Below the pieces are notes generated by a model that was not told where the DNA came from, ran no database searches, and worked only from the letters and a program-made list of their open reading frames with translations. From Burkholderiales bacterium (lineage in GTDB: Bacteria; Pseudomonadota; Gammaproteobacteria; Burkholderiales; Burkholderiaceae), in NCBI GenBank assembly GCA_947372535.1, contig CANBUA010000104.1, forward strand, positions 1 to 14,311: a DNA stretch of 14,311 nucleotides. The letters run 5' to 3'. The position numbers and the translations under genes were made by a program. Shown piece after piece: positions 13,643-14,311 of this stretch. Each line of letters starts with the position of its first letter. The stretch's first letter is position 1.

Positions 13643-14311
13643 TCAGGGCATGGCGGCCTTGCCGGTGTCAGTCGCCTCTGCGGCCGGCTCCTTGGCGACC
13701 TTGTCCTCGCCATGTTTGGAGAAGATGTTCTCCACCTCATCCTCGGCGTGATCGCCACCCCGGTTCAGCGGGTTGCGGCCATCGCTGAGCACGGGCAAGG
13801 GGTCGAACCAGCGCCAGGCAGGCAATGTCGACAGCATGGAGCCCAGCAAAAAGCCGCCTCTGAGCAACCAGATCACATAGCCTGCAGACAGCCCAGTCAA
13901 CGAGACGGCCGATGCACCCAGCAGCCGCTTGTGCGCCTCATTCAATTCTTCAATCTGGCGTGAGGCTAGGCCCAGACGCTGGCCGGTCTGATCAACATCG
14001 GCCACCTTGGACAGGAAGGTGCTCAGGCGGGCATATTGCGCGGACAAGGCCTGGTCGGCCAGTGCCGCCGGCTGTGGCCGGGATTCGGTGATGCGCCTGA
14101 TCGCTGGGCTGTCCACGCCGCCAGCCCCACCAGCGCCCGACGCCAAAGGTCCCAGAACGCCAGGGCTTGAGTTGGCCGTGGCCTGCCCGAAATCAGGCAA
14201 TGCAGCGCTGGTCAAGCCCGCCACTTTGATTTGAACCGAGGCGCCCGCTTCGGCGACGTAAGAGGTGGCCTCCTGTGCAGCGAGCGCCGTGCTTGCGGAC
14301 TGGTCACCACT
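13643..14311 (-). CDS. C-terminal part of a second large protein with the shared anchor motif (5' partial)
   Basis: The frame stays open to the right edge, so 222 residues of the C-terminus are visible and the start lies beyond base 14311; an internal GTG at 14224 is unlikely to be the real start. The first part is Ala/Gly/Ser-rich low-complexity sequence. About 80-135 is helical and probably coiled coil (QALSAQYARLSTFL, RQIEELNEAHKRLL). A hydrophobic segment follows (about 140-165), then PAWRWFDPLPV and an acidic tail. No repeat domain or catalytic motif is visible. The C-terminal pattern matches the cadherin protein at 1-1908, so this is probably another giant surface or envelope protein. 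The N-terminal domains cannot be known from here. Confidence 0.75.
   Translation of the reverse strand, partial: SGDQSASTALAAQEATSYVAEAGASVQIKVAGLTSAALPDFGQATANSSPGVLGPLASGAGGAGGVDSPAIRRITESRPQPAALADQALSAQYARLSTFLSKVADVDQTGQRLGLASRQIEELNEAHKRLLGASAVSLTGLSAGYVIWLLRGGFLLGSMLSTLPAWRWFDPLPVLSDGRNPLNRGGDHAEDEVENIFSKHGEDKVAKEPAAEATDTGKAAMP
13790..13891 (-). other. C-terminal anchor-like motif, copy 2
   Basis: It carries LSxGxVxW, Arg, LLxS and PAWRxxDPLPV in the same order and spacing as bases 1654-1755 on the other strand. The DNA is clearly diverged while the key residues are kept, so this is conservation of a protein module rather than a recent DNA duplication. Confidence 0.7.

Noticed and set aside
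1..14311. tRNA or rRNA genes, CRISPR arrays, insertion sequences, phage genes
   Set aside because: No cloverleaf, ribosomal RNA stretch, spaced short repeats, transposase or integrase motif was recognised on either strand.

Overview
The window is GC-rich, with densely packed, overlapping genes. Its domain content (giant cadherin-type surface proteins, an MHYT-GGDEF-EAL enzyme, KaiC with PAS-type histidine kinases, a bufferin-type cluster) fits a free-living Betaproteobacterium, probably of the Burkholderiales. That placement is an inference from gene content, composition and protein style; no taxonomic marker gene is present.

Layout. (1) Positions 1-1908, plus strand: the C-terminal 635 residues of a large cadherin-repeat surface protein whose start lies outside the window. 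(2) 1920-4055, minus: an MHYT-GGDEF-EAL cyclic-di-GMP enzyme, tail-to-tail with the adhesin and 11 bases from it. (3) 4188-6734, minus: a six-gene operon, read right to left: a small exported cysteine-repeat peptide, a DUF692/MNIO iron enzyme, a short DUF2063 partner protein, a DoxX membrane protein, an ECF sigma factor and a zinc-finger anti-sigma factor. This is a bufferin/Hvf-type RiPP system (ribosomal peptides whose cysteines are oxidatively modified to bind copper in the periplasm) with its own regulator pair. (4) 6916-13440, minus: a signalling operon of histidine kinase, small helical protein of unknown function, two-domain KaiC-like ATPase, second histidine kinase, and three-PAS hybrid histidine kinase with a receiver. 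Junctions around kaiC overlap by four bases (ATGA and GTGA). No kaiA or kaiB is present. (5) 13643-14311, minus: the C-terminal end of a second large protein. It ends in the same membrane-anchor-like motif as the adhesin at the left edge.

How the parts may work together. The RiPP operon is self-contained: the exported peptide is the product, MNIO plus DUF2063 modify its cysteines before export, DoxX probably helps maturation or metal/redox handling at the membrane, and the sigma/anti-sigma pair probably turns the operon on under metal or thiol stress. In the KaiC operon, the kinases and KaiC are translationally coupled and probably form one pathway. The only visible phosphoacceptor domain is the receiver of the hybrid kinase, so any output acts elsewhere. 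The c-di-GMP enzyme next to an adhesin suggests control of attachment, but the sequence does not prove a link.

The most noteworthy items are the MNIO precursor peptide with four perfect seven-residue Cys repeats (CSKK core), the C-terminal anchor motif shared by the two flanking giant proteins, and the kaiC-linked small helical protein. Non-coding stretches are short: 4056-4187 (palindrome and weak hairpin), 6735-6915 (candidate ECF promoter and repeats), and 13441-13642 (presumed operon promoter, no clear boxes).
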